In this document: piece by piece, positions 34,107 through 43,162 of the stretch | Numbering within the stretch: the first letter of the stretch is position 1 | Layout of the letters: every line of letters starts with the position of its first letter | Source of the DNA: an uncultured Cellvibrionales bacterium | GTDB lineage: Bacteria; Pseudomonadota; Gammaproteobacteria; Pseudomonadales; Dasaniaceae | Length of the DNA stretch: 44,419 nucleotides | Assembly (NCBI GenBank): GCA_913019905.1 | Contig: CAJVZD010000040.1 | Location: 1 to 44,419 of the forward strand | Direction: 5' to 3' | The notes under the pieces: model-generated | What the model was told of the DNA's origin: nothing | The model's database searches: none | The model's input: only the letters and a program-made list of their open reading frames with translations | Made by a program: the position numbers and the translations under genes

Positions 34107-34616
34107 TTAATTTCGTCGGATAAATCCGCTCACCGTTAACGCTAACGTAGCCAGAACAGCAGAAATCGATATTACAAATAAAATCTCCGCCATAGAAATC
34201 TGAAAGAAGATATAGGGCGTGAAGCCACATGGCATTTTTACTTCGAAGATAGCTGGGAACCATTTTTCCAGATCAAACCACCAGGGAAGACCTGCTGTCA
34301 TTTCGCAACTGCCATCAAGGTCCCAGAGCCGCTCTACACCGAGTAGATAGTAGCTCCGTTCGAATAAACCGACAGACGTGATAACGCTAAGTATGTTCAT
34401 TGAACGAAGGGCAATAAGCTTTTCTCTAAATGCTGTGCCAAGGAAGCCAATAAAAATATAAGCCATAACCCAGACTCTGACTTGAATACACACAACGCAG
34501 GGCTCATCACCAATGACGTATTGATAATATAAGGCTACGCCTTCAAGGCTAATGGCGCCAAAAGCCATCACTAGCCAATAGAAGATAGAGGTATTGATTT
34601 GTTGCAGTAACTTCAT
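34107..34616 (-). CDS. DsbB-like disulfide-generating membrane protein
   Basis: 169 residues from ATG at 34616; a GTG at 34664 gives 16 more residues, and neither start has a strong ribosome site. Four helices and two periplasmic Cys pairs are visible. Cys40-Val-Val-Cys43 (EPCVVCIQVRVWV) is the quinone-proximal pair of DsbB. Cys104 and Cys130 (GSCEMTAGLPWW, VKMPCG) form the second pair. DsbB re-oxidises DsbA with quinone. No dsbA-type thioredoxin is adjacent, so the partner is elsewhere. Divergence is considerable, but the spacing of the four Cys is right. Confidence 0.8.
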   Translation of the reverse strand: MKLLQQINTSIFYWLVMAFGAISLEGVALYYQYVIGDEPCVVCIQVRVWVMAYIFIGFLGTAFREKLIALRSMNILSVITSVGLFERSYYLLGVERLWDLDGSCEMTAGLPWWFDLEKWFPAIFEVKMPCGFTPYIFFQISMAEILFVISISAVLATLALTVSGFIRRN

Positions 34617-34694
34617 TTGCTGAACTGTTTTTAAAGGGCTAGAGCAAACTATAACAAGCGACACTCTATTAAATCAATTACAAATCTTTACCAC

Positions 34695-35192
34695 TCATGG
34701 AGAAAGGTTAAAGCGGGCCATGGTGATCACATCTTCATAGGCACCGTCTCTAAAAGCATAACGTTTTAATAAGCCCTCCCGAACGAAACCGAATTTTTCA
34801 TAGAGCGCAATGGCCGGGGCGTTGTCGCAAAACACCGTGAGCTCCAGTCGCGAAAGATTGATCCAGTGGTCCGCTAGGTCGAGCGCGGCATCCATAAGCG
34901 CTGAACCAATTCCCCGGCCATGGAAATCATCAGCCACTGCCATGCCTAAGCCACCAACATGGCGACGACGCACATTGGCTTCGATATGTAGGCCCAAGTT
35001 ACCGACAATTTTTTCATCCACTACGGCCACCAAAACTCGGCGAGACTCAGCCGACTCTGCCAAACGCGCTCGCCAACGGGCCTCTGAAGGAAACGGCGTT
35101 TGCAGTGTGCCGGCGATCACTTTGGGGAGTGAATAGAGCGCAGTCAGCTCTAGAAAATCGTCCGGTCGTGCATGCCGTATGTACGTATTCAT
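34695..35192 (-). CDS. aaaT: GNAT N-acetyltransferase, AaaT/YhhY-like
   Basis: 165 residues. It follows the E. coli YhhY/AaaT pattern throughout: IRHARPDDFLELTALYSLP, GTLQTPFPSEARW, VADDFHGRGIGSALMDAA (acetyl-CoA loop, 87-104), LELTVFCDNAPAIALYEKFG (117-136) and a YEDVITMAR end. E. coli AaaT acetylates L-phenylalanine and L-methionine. GAGGG precedes the ATG. Upstream on the same strand lies a terminator with a competing arm and a short leader frame, so expression is probably attenuated. The symbol rests on family resemblance only. Confidence 0.85.
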   Translation of the reverse strand: MNTYIRHARPDDFLELTALYSLPKVIAGTLQTPFPSEARWRARLAESAESRRVLVAVVDEKIVGNLGLHIEANVRRRHVGGLGMAVADDFHGRGIGSALMDAALDLADHWINLSRLELTVFCDNAPAIALYEKFGFVREGLLKRYAFRDGAYEDVITMARFNLSP

Positions 35193-35215
35193 ATTTCCCT
35201 CATCATTTTCTAAGT

Positions 35216-35249
35216 AAAAAAAAACCCTCTCAGTAAACTGGGAGGGTTT
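35216..35249 (-). terminator. Rho-independent terminator (attenuator) upstream of aaaT
   Basis: The minus strand reads AAACCCTC, C, CAG, loop TTTA, CTG, A, GAGGGTTT followed by nine T. It lies between the leader frame and the aaaT start, 24 bases before the aaaT start codon, so transcription must pass it to express the gene. The left arm (35242-35249) is also complementary to 35273-35283, allowing an alternative structure. Confidence 0.8.
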
Positions 35250-35269
35250 GTGATCACATCGAATCTAAC

Positions 35270-35344
35270 TCACACACACCCTCGCCACTGAATTTGCATC
35301 AGCAGGACTTGGGTCTGAATGACAGTCGCGATTAGATTTTTCAT
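35270..35344 (-). CDS. Candidate leader peptide of aaaT attenuator
   Basis: A 24-residue frame beginning MKNLIATVIQTQV and ending QIQWRGCV, with TGA at 35270-35272. Nine residues are Leu, Ile or Val (positions 4, 5, 8, 9, 13, 14, 15, 18, 24), one is Trp and one Cys. The stop codon directly follows the arm GAGGGTGTGTG (35273-35283), which can pair with CACAAACCCTC (35242-35252) and so block the terminator. A ribosome that reaches the stop would cover this arm and let the terminator form. A ribosome stalled among the Leu/Ile/Val codons would not. No ribosome site is seen before the ATG; a TTGACA at 35373-35378 might place the transcript start near the ATG itself. Confidence 0.55.
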   Translation of the reverse strand: MKNLIATVIQTQVLLMQIQWRGCV

Positions 35345-35350
35345 TTTTAG

Positions 35351-35378
35351 AGACTAATGGATTGCGAAAATATGTCAA
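35351..35378 (-). promoter_or_regulatory. Candidate promoter of leader-aaaT transcript
   Basis: TTGACA at 35373-35378, a 16-base spacer, and TAGTCT at 35351-35356 as a weak -10. It lies just outside the left end of IS6 copy E. Confidence 0.35.
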
Positions 35379-35394
35379 GCTTGCGCAAGATATC

Positions 35395-36000
35395 GACATG
35401 TTAACTTTTCAAGGTCATGGCATTTACCCACCTTCGCTCAAACAACTGTCTGGCTCCATTCAGCCGACGCACCGGTGTTGAGATCCCGACAATGTTCCTG
35501 TGAAACTAAATGCTGCCCAATGTTGAAGAGATTACTGATCGAAACATGAACACTCAGAAAAGTCAGAACCTGCGTAACAGACTTAAACTCCGAAGCGGCT
35601 ACGCGATCCGATCTACGCGACCCGATCTGAGCATCGCATGCAGCGCCCGTGGCTCTTGTTGCTTCTTGCGATTGCTCTGCCGGATTGCTTTCATACTGCT
35701 TGGCACTGCGAACCGTTTCTGGAATTAGTTCTCGACGTACAACTCCATAGCTACCCAATTGTTCGGTTACGATCGTCCCAGGTTAAACTTTGTGATTTCG
35801 GAACAGTCCCTTGAAGAAGCGTTTGGCAGCTGTTCCATCACGCCTCGCTTGCAGGTAGACATCAACTACTTCAACATATTGATGTACCGGATCGCGCAGA
35901 CAACACACCCAAGATAATACTGATTACCGTTGATTTCACACAGACTTTGTTGATGTAGAGAGTGTCGCCAACTATTCTATGGGCTTGTCATGTGCGCCGC
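35395..36000 (-). mobile_element. IS6-family transposase remnant (copy E)
   Basis: The C-terminal third reads RSAKQYESNPAEQSQEATRA, SVTQVLTFLSVHVSISNLFN, IGQHLVSQEHCRDLNTGASA and EWSQTVV on the minus strand (35438-35758). Further upstream, in broken frames, come VDVYLQ-like and GDTLYINKVCVKINGNQYYL segments. A left-end repeat resembling copy F (CATGTTAACTTTTCAAGG) lies near 35396-35413. The N-terminal third is missing. The 14-bp insert GTCTGCGCGATCCG is at 35888-35901. Confidence 0.8.
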
Positions 36001-36235
36001 AGTATGAAGAACCAAGAAATTTATTCACGGCGTACCTCGCGCGAGATTTATATCAATAACGAAAGTGGCTCAGTGGCTTTTGTTCGAAACGAGTTATAGT
36101 AACATTAGTAAAAGTGTGTGTTTCGCACAGTGTTTTGCTAATGCTGAGGATGTCATTATTGGCTGCGCTGACGCGGTATGACATCTACATTTACAGCCTC
36201 AACTATAGGCCGGTAAAACTAATACAACACTGGCG

Positions 36236-36748
36236 ATGCAAGTCGATGCACTCTGGCAGAGATTGACCATTGCCGCCTTTCTGGTCATGCCCGTGTTTGT
36301 TATCGCCACCAACCCCAGTGAGCAGATCCACTCTCTGGAGATTATTGGCTTTCCGATTTGGGCGGGTGCCTTTGCCATGAAATCCGTGGCCGACATTCAA
36401 AAACTTACTTTCTTACAAAAAATGATGAACGCCGGAGACAGAAATAGCGGCAGCAATGTAGGCTTATGGAAATACAGCCGACATCCAAATTATTTTGCCG
36501 AGTGGATGGTATGGAAAGGACTGATCATTGCGGCAATACCTTCATGGCTGGCACTGTATGAAGCAGAGTCCTTCATCATTTGGGTATTGCTGGGAGCGGG
36601 ACTATTATTTGCCTCTTGGAAGATGTACACCACCCTCGTGTATCATACCGGCGCTGAACCTTCAGAGTATTATTCTGTGCAGAAACGCCCGGAGTACAAA
36701 GCTTATCAGCAAACGACGAATATGTTTATTCCGGGGCCTAAGAGGTAG
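36236..36748 (+). CDS. DUF1295-family membrane protein, N-terminally truncated
   Basis: 170 residues, where family members have ~260-300. FPIWAGAFAMKSVADIQKLT, GLWKYSRHPNYFAEWMVWKG, YHTGAEPSEYYSVQKRPEYK and AYQQTTNMFIPGPKR are the conserved C-terminal half of DUF1295 proteins, related to steroid 5-alpha-reductases and isoprenylcysteine methyltransferases. The SRHPNYF motif binds cofactor in those families. The N-terminal membrane helices are missing, and an upstream in-frame stop at 36206 prevents extension. It is the longest and only open copy among five in the window. It is followed by an R1 repeat and probably inactive. Confidence 0.7.
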   Translation: MQVDALWQRLTIAAFLVMPVFVIATNPSEQIHSLEIIGFPIWAGAFAMKSVADIQKLTFLQKMMNAGDRNSGSNVGLWKYSRHPNYFAEWMVWKGLIIAAIPSWLALYEAESFIIWVLLGAGLLFASWKMYTTLVYHTGAEPSEYYSVQKRPEYKAYQQTTNMFIPGPKR

Positions 36749-36897
36749 AGCTATGACGCGGCGAGCATTGCCGATCGTCTAGTAGAGCACTTGTTTTTTT
36801 TCGGCAAGAAACCAAGACGCTTCATCAGCCTCTGGACCGCCTGACCCGATGGGTATGTCTAGCAGCTAAGAAGTGTCTAGCAACCCTGGGAAGTCCA

Positions 36898-36953
36898 CTA
36901 ACGCCTGCAAGGACAACCAAATCACAGGCTAACAACTACCGCTTATCACCGAT
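36898..36953 (+). repeat. Dispersed repeat R1, copy 7 (divergent)
   Basis: AACGCCTGCAAGGACAACC, then AAATCACAGGCTAACAACTA and CCGCTTATCAC. It sits behind the DUF1295 gene in the same order as at fragments 2, 3 and 4. Confidence 0.4.
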
Positions 36954-36955
36954 AA

Positions 36956-37571
36956 GACCTGTCGAAACACTACAAACCTGTCGATTGCACAATTTTTATC
37001 AACATTTACTCTTAGCCGTGACGAATGTTTCGATATTTTTGAGCCAGACCAACAACTGCAAGCCACGTAATTGATACCGGAAATCATTCATTACCCCACC
37101 GCAGAAACACGTGACATACGATTACTACAATGACTCGATATCGCTGTCGACGTTGAATACTATCAGAAGGTCGCGCATTGAGGTATGTATTGAACGACCC
37201 TGTTGATAAGGCTTCAGTCACGCGAGTATAATTGCTTCTATAAATTGTGGGGGCATTGTTACGATAGTGTCTTATACTGGCGCATGCGAGGGACTGACAA
37301 AGCTCCTTCTGGATGCCTTTTTCGATGGTTTTTTTGGAAGGCAAACGCAAATCTCTCGCAGCCTAACTAGGATAATTGCGACTATTTCGCAAACACATCA
37401 GTATTAGTGAGATTTCAGTAGTATGAGCCTAAAAACAACAAGCAGCTGCGCAACACACATGACTCAATACTCGAAGAAATGGTAGGCGTTTGGCACTGTG
37501 CAAACTATTTTTCTTTCAATAAACAACGAAAACGGATAAATTTTTTAACTCTAATATCAGGACTATAGAAA
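36956..37571. other. Intergenic region before efpL
   Basis: A minus-strand frame at 37084-37350 (88 codons) has no recognisable features and I do not support it. The efpL promoter must lie here. I could not pick out a convincing -35/-10 pair. Confidence 0.35.
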
Positions 37572-38147
37572 ATGCCCAAGGCAAGTGAAATCAAAAAGAA
37601 CGTTGCGATCGAATATAATGGGAAAGCCTACATAGTAAAGAGTATCGACCGCTCCGTGCCACAAGGTCGTGCAGGCGGTAGCCTCTATCGTATGCGTATG
37701 TATGATGTTGTCACTGGTAACAAAGTTGACGAAACGTTTAAAGACTCAGACATATTGGATTTTGCCGATCTCGTCCGCAAACCTGTTGTTTTTTCTTACA
37801 TTGACGGCGATGAATACGTCTTTATGGACACTGAAGATTACACACCGTACAACCTGAATAAAGATTCCATTGCGGATGAGATTCTGTTCATCGATGAGTC
37901 GACAGCAGGTATTCAAGTGATCATTGTTGATGACGTGCCGGTGGCGCTCGACCTGCCGACCAGCGTGGAGCTTGAAGTAACTGAAACAGACCCATCGATC
38001 AAAGGGGGTTCGGCGACGTCAAGAACGAAGCCTGCATTATTATCGACTGGTGTGACTGTGCAAGTACCTGAACACATTTCTACTGGTGACAAAATCAAGG
38101 TCAATGTCGAAGAACGTAAATTCATGGGACGCGCCGACACAAAATAA
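37572..38147 (+). CDS. efpL: Elongation factor P-like protein EfpL (YeiP)
   Basis: 191 residues, full length. The [20 protein letters not shown] start, the [20 protein letters not shown] block and the [15 protein letters not shown] end are diagnostic for YeiP/EfpL rather than EF-P. Three beta-barrel domains are expected. The tip loop [15 protein letters not shown] carries Arg33 where canonical EF-P has the modified Lys34, as in E. coli EfpL, which is not beta-lysylated. EfpL binds the ribosome and relieves stalling at proline-rich and other difficult motifs. Monocistronic. The tandem repeat at 38275 separates it from the convergent MFS gene. Confidence 0.95.
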   Translation: MPKASEIKKNVAIEYNGKAYIVKSIDRSVPQGRAGGSLYRMRMYDVVTGNKVDETFKDSDILDFADLVRKPVVFSYIDGDEYVFMDTEDYTPYNLNKDSIADEILFIDESTAGIQVIIVDDVPVALDLPTSVELEVTETDPSIKGGSATSRTKPALLSTGVTVQVPEHISTGDKIKVNVEERKFMGRADTK

Positions 38148-38274
38148 CCGTTTCTATAGTTGTATTGACGCAATCATACCCAGACATAATGTTGATTGGC
38201 CATGGAGTAGCTATCGGAGTACTTTGTCTTTTGTTATTCCCCGGCCAGTGATAACGTCAAAGAATTCGAGAATT

Positions 38275-38455
38275 CACGGCTCAAGACTTAACTCCATAAC
38301 TTCGGTTCAAAACTTAACTCCATAACTTCGGTTCAAGACTGTACCTCATGACTGCGGCTCAGAACGTTCCTCATGACTGCGGTTCAAGACTGTTCCTCAT
38401 GACTCATGACTGCGGTTCAAGACTGTACCCCATGACTGACTTGAAAACTTTACCT
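38275..38455. repeat. 26-bp tandem repeat between convergent genes
   Basis: About seven degenerate copies of a 26-bp unit such as ACTTCGGTTCAAAACTTAAC+TCCATA or ACTGCGGTTCAAGACTGTTC+CTCATG. One copy is a base short and one carries an extra ACTCATG. The array ends at the stop codon of the MFS gene and slightly overlaps it. It could be a slipped-strand minisatellite or act in 3' end formation of both genes. Confidence 0.8.
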
Positions 38456-39715
38456 CTTATTCTCAGTTCGTCGAACAACACGACCTAGCTGCCATGCGCA
38501 GATCACGCCAATAACTCCCATAGCGGATATCCCAACAAAATAAATCACATAACCTGTTCGTCCGGGATAGGCCTCTAACAAAGCGGCGTTGATGAGGGGA
38601 AGATAAATATCTGGAGAATATCCGATCAGCGATATCAACCCGATGGCGAGACCTTTTATACGGTTTGGAACATGACAACTATCTAGAGTTGCCCAATATA
38701 TACCTCTGACAGCGTAGGTTAATAGACCGATAAGTAGTACTACTGTGAGCAACAGTCCAGAGGCAGCGCTTGCGGGAAGAAAAGCCATTGCGGCAAGACA
38801 AATAGACGCCAATGCCATCAACACGGTTATTACATGTTGGCGGTCAAGATAATCACCGATAAAGCCAGCGCCAGCAGCACCAATAGGCCTCATCCATAGC
38901 TTTGCAACGGTGATGGAGCCAACTGCAACAGCAGACATACCAAAAATGTTTTGAAGGTAGCCAGAAAAAGAGTAGGTTGCCCAGAATAATTGATAGCCGC
39001 AGATGATGATGACAGCGCTGAGCCATATTTCTTTGCGACTACCAATAACTATTAAATCCTCAAAGAAACTGTTATCACTGCTTTCCTTTTGTTCTAATTG
39101 AGAGCTACTGTGATCGTCCTCCAGCGCGAAATAAACGATAGGTGCCAGAATAAGTAGAACGCCGACATAGAGATAAATAACTTCCGTGAGTGCTCGATCA
39201 GTCCCCGAGCCCGGCGTATCGATAGAGTAGGCAAACCATGCTACAGCTATGGTTGCCAACAATGCTTCAAATAACCCACGGCCGCCATCGAGCAAGCCGA
39301 AGAATCGACTCTGTTCATGCTTTTGTGCCAAGATCGCCACCATTTTAATATGGGCCGACCAAAATGTTAATCCGGTTGCTATACCCCAACCAATGAATAT
39401 CAACTGTAATTCTTCGAATGAAGGTATGCTGGAAAACCACAGACCAAGCAAGCCAGTTGCCGTTAGAGAAAATGTAACCAGCAATCGCGGGGAAACTCTG
39501 TCAGCCAACCAACCGCTAGGTAAATATGTTACTACGAAAATAACTCCCAACATCGCATAGCATTGACTAAGCTGCGTTAAGGTTATACTGAATGACTCAA
39601 GTATTGAAACCTCAAAATTTTGCCTCAGATATAGCAACGGATACATCGCGCCAGCGGCTACAATGATGATTGCTAGTTGTAAATAACGACGTAGATCTGC
39701 TTTTTCAATTTGCAA
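38450..39715 (-). CDS. MFS transporter
   Basis: 421 residues with twelve predicted helices in two halves joined by a hydrophilic loop (SSQLEQKESSDNSFFEDL, ~207-225). LPSGWLADRVSPRLLVTFSL carries the family's loop 2-3 signature (G-x-L-x-D-R). The start is TTG at 39715 with GAGG 8 bases before it. The substrate is unknown. SAHIKMVAILAQKHEQSRFF and RGIYWATLDSCHVPNRIKG resemble the organophosphate:phosphate antiporter/UhpT-like region of the superfamily, but this is weak. Convergent with efpL. Confidence 0.8.
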   Translation of the reverse strand: MQIEKADLRRYLQLAIIIVAAGAMYPLLYLRQNFEVSILESFSITLTQLSQCYAMLGVIFVVTYLPSGWLADRVSPRLLVTFSLTATGLLGLWFSSIPSFEELQLIFIGWGIATGLTFWSAHIKMVAILAQKHEQSRFFGLLDGGRGLFEALLATIAVAWFAYSIDTPGSGTDRALTEVIYLYVGVLLILAPIVYFALEDDHSSSQLEQKESSDNSFFEDLIVIGSRKEIWLSAVIIICGYQLFWATYSFSGYLQNIFGMSAVAVGSITVAKLWMRPIGAAGAGFIGDYLDRQHVITVLMALASICLAAMAFLPASAASGLLLTVVLLIGLLTYAVRGIYWATLDSCHVPNRIKGLAIGLISLIGYSPDIYLPLINAALLEAYPGRTGYVIYFVGISAMGVIGVICAWQLGRVVRRTENKR

Positions 39716-40535
39716 TTAGTTAACCTCATGGGATGTTATTAGTGCAGCTCAATTTTTCGCATCGCGTAAATTGTTGGCTGTATTCTAGTATAAGCACTTT
39801 ACTTGTCGAAAAATTGAATTTGATAGTTCACTATTTTTTCGTCAGTGTCGAGAAATTCAAAGAAAATCCAAAAATGGCTCTTTGAAAAGGCATTGTACCT
39901 GCGTGCCTTGCCTCTCCCTTTACGTATTCTGCAGATTTAGACCAGCGAGAGGCAACAATCTTTCCTTTAATATCGCTAAACTTCAACTCACGATGGGAAA
40001 CACTTTGTTTAAATTTATCCGTAGCAGTGGTCGCGTCAACGACCAAGACGTTTGATGGGCTGGTTAATTGAAAAGACCAAATTACTCGAGCCAATATTCT
40101 GAATATTCATTAGACTTGTAACGTGGCAATAGGCCATTTTTGCTAAAAGTACTAATCAAGGGTCAAGAACCTGAGTTTCGAGATCGCTGTTTGAATACTT
40201 TGAACTTACAGAGCCATTTTATTGACCTACTATCAAGTTAGAAAAGTAGAGATTGGTCAAAATATCTCCCATAGATATCTCACCTCTTTCGAAAAAAAGC
40301 TCTTGTTTCCATGAAATAGCAGTTTAAATTTGTGAATAGGATTTGATCTAAGCATCATGTTATTTACATATTTAGCGTAAACAGTATGGGTGAAAGGATT
40401 GATCGATTTTCGAGCTTTAGAAATAAAATGTCGACCAAAATCTTTCTCTAAACTATCTCGACTATACTTATTCCCCATCAATCGCATACAGTGCTTTAAG
40501 CCCTAGCAAACTCACACGACTTGGTATTTGAATCA
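39716..40535. other. Gene-poor region with two weak minus-strand frames
   Basis: A frame at 39831-40094 (87 codons, with VIWSFQLTSPSNVLVVDATT and HRELKFSDIKGKIVA) is mildly protein-like and may be a relic. One at 40257-40487 (76 codons) is not convincing. The region is AT-rich. The promoter of the histidine kinase gene should lie near 40480-40530. Confidence 0.35.
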
Positions 40536-42368
40536 ATGTTTAATGAAGAAACGCCCCCACATGCCATTTCGCTCAACCCCAGCCAGGTCATAAAGGAAGA
40601 ACTCGCCAACAAGCTGATCGGTATTTTCATCATCTTTTCCTTTCCCGCACTCGTATCTTCGTTATTGCGAATTCCCAGCATCGGCTTTCAACCCATCATG
40701 CTGATTCAGATTTCTATTTACGTTTTATCCGTAACCTTATTTTTGTTTAGAAAACGCACAAGTTACATAATAAAGGCCAGCATCATCACCGCCAATTTCT
40801 TTGTCTTGGGCATTGGTGCCTTACTGCAGTTTGGCCTACTCGCCTCTGGTACTTTGTTTATGGTTATGTATATGCTGTTGGTGATCTTACTATTTAATCG
40901 TCTAGTTGCTGCTGTTGGTATTGCTGTGGGGTTTGGTCTACTTGTCGGCACTGCATGGCTCTATATCACGGGAGTTCTTAGCTATGCAGTCGATATTGAC
41001 GACTTCAATACTAACGCCAGTATCTGGTTTACAGAAATTTTTAGTATTGGATTTGTCATGACTAACTTATATGTTGTTTTTTCCAATATGTCTGATCAAT
41101 TCACCCAATCACTTGAACAACTCGATAAAATAGTACAAGAAAAAACGCGGGCGTATGAAAAAGAAAAAGAAAGTGCTGAGTCCGCCAACGAAGCCAAATC
41201 TCGTTTTTTAGCGAATATGTCTCACGAAATAAGAACTCCGATGAATGGGGTTCTGGGCATGATGCAGTTATTGACGAAGGAATTTCTTACAAACAAACAA
41301 AGTAAACTCGTTAACGATGCAATTTTGTCAGCAAAAAGTTTACTCGTCATCATCAACGATATATTGGACTTTTCTAAAATTGAAGCCGAACAACTCACCG
41401 TCGAAAATGTTACTTTTGAACTGCAACCCATTATTGACGCCAGCTTACTAAGTATTGCTAACAATGCAAAAGAAAAAAATATTAGCATCAGCTTTTCTGG
41501 TATTCCCGAACATGAAAGCCACTGGAGCGGTGACCCTATTCGATATGGTCAGGTTTTTCTCAACCTACTTTCGAATGCGGTCAAATTCACTAACAACGGC
41601 AGTATAACGATAGTCTTACACCATATCGAAGTGGACCAGGCATCATATTTACGCACCGACATCATCGATACCGGCATAGGTCTTAGCGGTCAAGAAATAT
41701 CGTCACTCTTCAGGCCTTTCAGCCAAGCCGACAGTTCTACAACACGTCACTTTGGCGGCACTGGATTAGGACTGGCCATTTCAAAACGACTGACAGAATT
41801 GATGGGCGGCGATATAGAGGTCACAAGTAAAAAAGGCGAAGGCTCCAAATTCAGCTTTAGCATAAAATCAGAACCCTGCCCTGCTCCCGACACACTAGAA
41901 CCCTCTAAAAATACCGTATCGCAACCTATGGCAATCCCTTTCAACAATGATATTGCTCCCGTCTTTGCGGATCCGGAAAATGACAACGAAGAAGAGGATA
42001 CCCCCAACTGGCGAGGCAAGCGCATACTGGCTGTTGAGGACGTTAAGATGAACCGGGAACTTCTTAAGATGATGCTCGAATCGACAGAAGTCACTCTCCT
42101 CTGCACTAACAACGGCAAAGAGGCGTGCGAAGCAGTCGCAGATTTCAATCCTGATATTATTCTGATGGATATTCAAATGCCAATCATGGATGGTATTACG
42201 GCAACTGAAAACATAAGAAACGCAAATTTCAATAAACCCATTATCGCCTTAACCGCCAACGTAATGACGGAAGATATTGAACATTACAAAGCCTCAGGCA
42301 TGGATGATCATCTACCAAAACCACTGGACATGGATGACCTCTATCAAATGATAGCCAACTATATATAA
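40536..42368 (+). CDS. Hybrid sensor histidine kinase
   Basis: 610 residues from ATG at 40536 (a TTG at 40521 would add five). Residues ~25-180 hold about six membrane helices. A coiled linker follows ([20 protein letters not shown]). HisKA has the phospho-acceptor His230 in [10 protein letters not shown]. HATPase_c shows [12 protein letters not shown] (N box), DTGIGL (G1), [10 protein letters not shown] (G2). The C-terminal receiver has the acidic pair in [10 protein letters not shown], phospho-acceptor Asp545 in [11 protein letters not shown] and Lys595 in LPKPLD. It is a complete kinase-receiver hybrid, but no Hpt or output protein is adjacent, so signal transfer must go to a distant partner. 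The ligand is probably membrane-related because there is no large periplasmic domain. Confidence 0.93.
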   Translation: MFNEETPPHAISLNPSQVIKEELANKLIGIFIIFSFPALVSSLLRIPSIGFQPIMLIQISIYVLSVTLFLFRKRTSYIIKASIITANFFVLGIGALLQFGLLASGTLFMVMYMLLVILLFNRLVAAVGIAVGFGLLVGTAWLYITGVLSYAVDIDDFNTNASIWFTEIFSIGFVMTNLYVVFSNMSDQFTQSLEQLDKIVQEKTRAYEKEKESAESANEAKSRFLANMSHEIRTPMNGVLGMMQLLTKEFLTNKQSKLVNDAILSAKSLLVIINDILDFSKIEAEQLTVENVTFELQPIIDASLLSIANNAKEKNISISFSGIPEHESHWSGDPIRYGQVFLNLLSNAVKFTNNGSITIVLHHIEVDQASYLRTDIIDTGIGLSGQEISSLFRPFSQADSSTTRHFGGTGLGLAISKRLTELMGGDIEVTSKKGEGSKFSFSIKSEPCPAPDTLEPSKNTVSQPMAIPFNNDIAPVFADPENDNEEEDTPNWRGKRILAVEDVKMNRELLKMMLESTEVTLLCTNNGKEACEAVADFNPDIILMDIQMPIMDGITATENIRNANFNKPIIALTANVMTEDIEHYKASGMDDHLPKPLDMDDLYQMIANYI

Positions 42369-42724
42369 GCTTATCTTCTAGATGACACTCGGTAGGGCTT
42401 ATCGATTTTTTGAACGCGTGAGTCATTATTGAGACTTATTCATTAGCGCATATCCAAATTGCTGTACTGAAAATCTAGTCTGCGAAGACTTAAGGCTATT
42501 GATGAAATTATGATTAATCCACTAACTGCATTAGAAAATAGCGTACTGGATTCACAGTGCTCAACTGACCTTGTCAACTGAGTGAAAATTCCGGTTAAAA
42601 GTGGAAAAAAAAAGCTGTAAGCGATTGATTTAGAACTCACGTTGAACCGAGTTACTAATCAAATCACCGTATTAACAATTCTGTTAACAGCACCGACCGG
42701 CGCTATTCTTGTCGTCTGGGATCG
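42369..42724. other. Intergenic region
   Basis: No gene, repeat or IS recognised. A run of A at 42605-42613 on the plus strand lies 240 bases after the kinase stop. No clear hairpin precedes it. Confidence 0.3.
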
Positions 42725-43162
42725 CTAGACGATCAGATGTGCCGCCAGAACTGCCAGCGGAAAAGCCAAGATGGTCCGCAAAAGGAAAATGACCGCCAGA
42801 TGCCAGACCTGGATGCGCAGCTTCGTTTTCATCAGAACCACGCCGGTTTCCGTCAGGAAAATCAGCTGAACAACTGACATGATCGCTATGACGCAGCGGG
42901 TGACTTCGCTTTCGATATCTTTTCCGATCAAAGGCGGGAAGAACGGATCGGCAAAACGGGCGACGATAGCTTTTGCGGTCAGCGCGGGATTTTCCATATT
43001 CGCAATTTCCATCAACGGAACAAACGGCTGGGCGAGCCATTCGAACAACGAGGTATGCTCGACAAGGACCATCGCGCCCGTCGCGAAAGCCAGAACCGGC
43101 GGCACAATATTGACAGAGGTTAGACAGCTCGCGAATACCCAGCGTGGCATAGCGGGTCGCAC
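42725..43162 (-). pseudogene. YjiH-family (nucleoside-recognition/Gate) C-terminal fragment
   Basis: An open frame of 145 codons: VNIVPPVLAFATGAMVLVEH, TSLFEWLAQPFVPLMEIANM, ARFADPFFPPLIGKDIESEV, TRCVIAIMSVVQLIFLTETG and a final helical FLLRTILAFPLAVLAAHLIV. This is the C-terminal half of YjiH-like multi-pass proteins. The N-terminal half is absent: upstream the sequence becomes amidase. The fragment is GC-richer than its surroundings. Probably non-functional and moved here by recombination. Confidence 0.6.

Noticed and set aside
37084..37350. Minus-strand frame of 88 codons before efpL
   Set aside because: No ribosome site, no family signature, composition not convincing.
38275..38455. Possible CRISPR or riboswitch
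   Set aside because: Units are contiguous with no spacers and no conserved aptamer; it is a plain tandem repeat between convergent gene ends.
40257..40487. Minus-strand frame of 76 codons before the kinase gene
   Set aside because: AT-rich chance frame with no recognisable features.
42684..43162. C-terminal extension of the amidase frame
   Set aside because: It reads the YjiH-like fragment in the wrong frame (Arg/Ser/Gly-rich nonsense); the real coding frame there is the other minus-strand frame.
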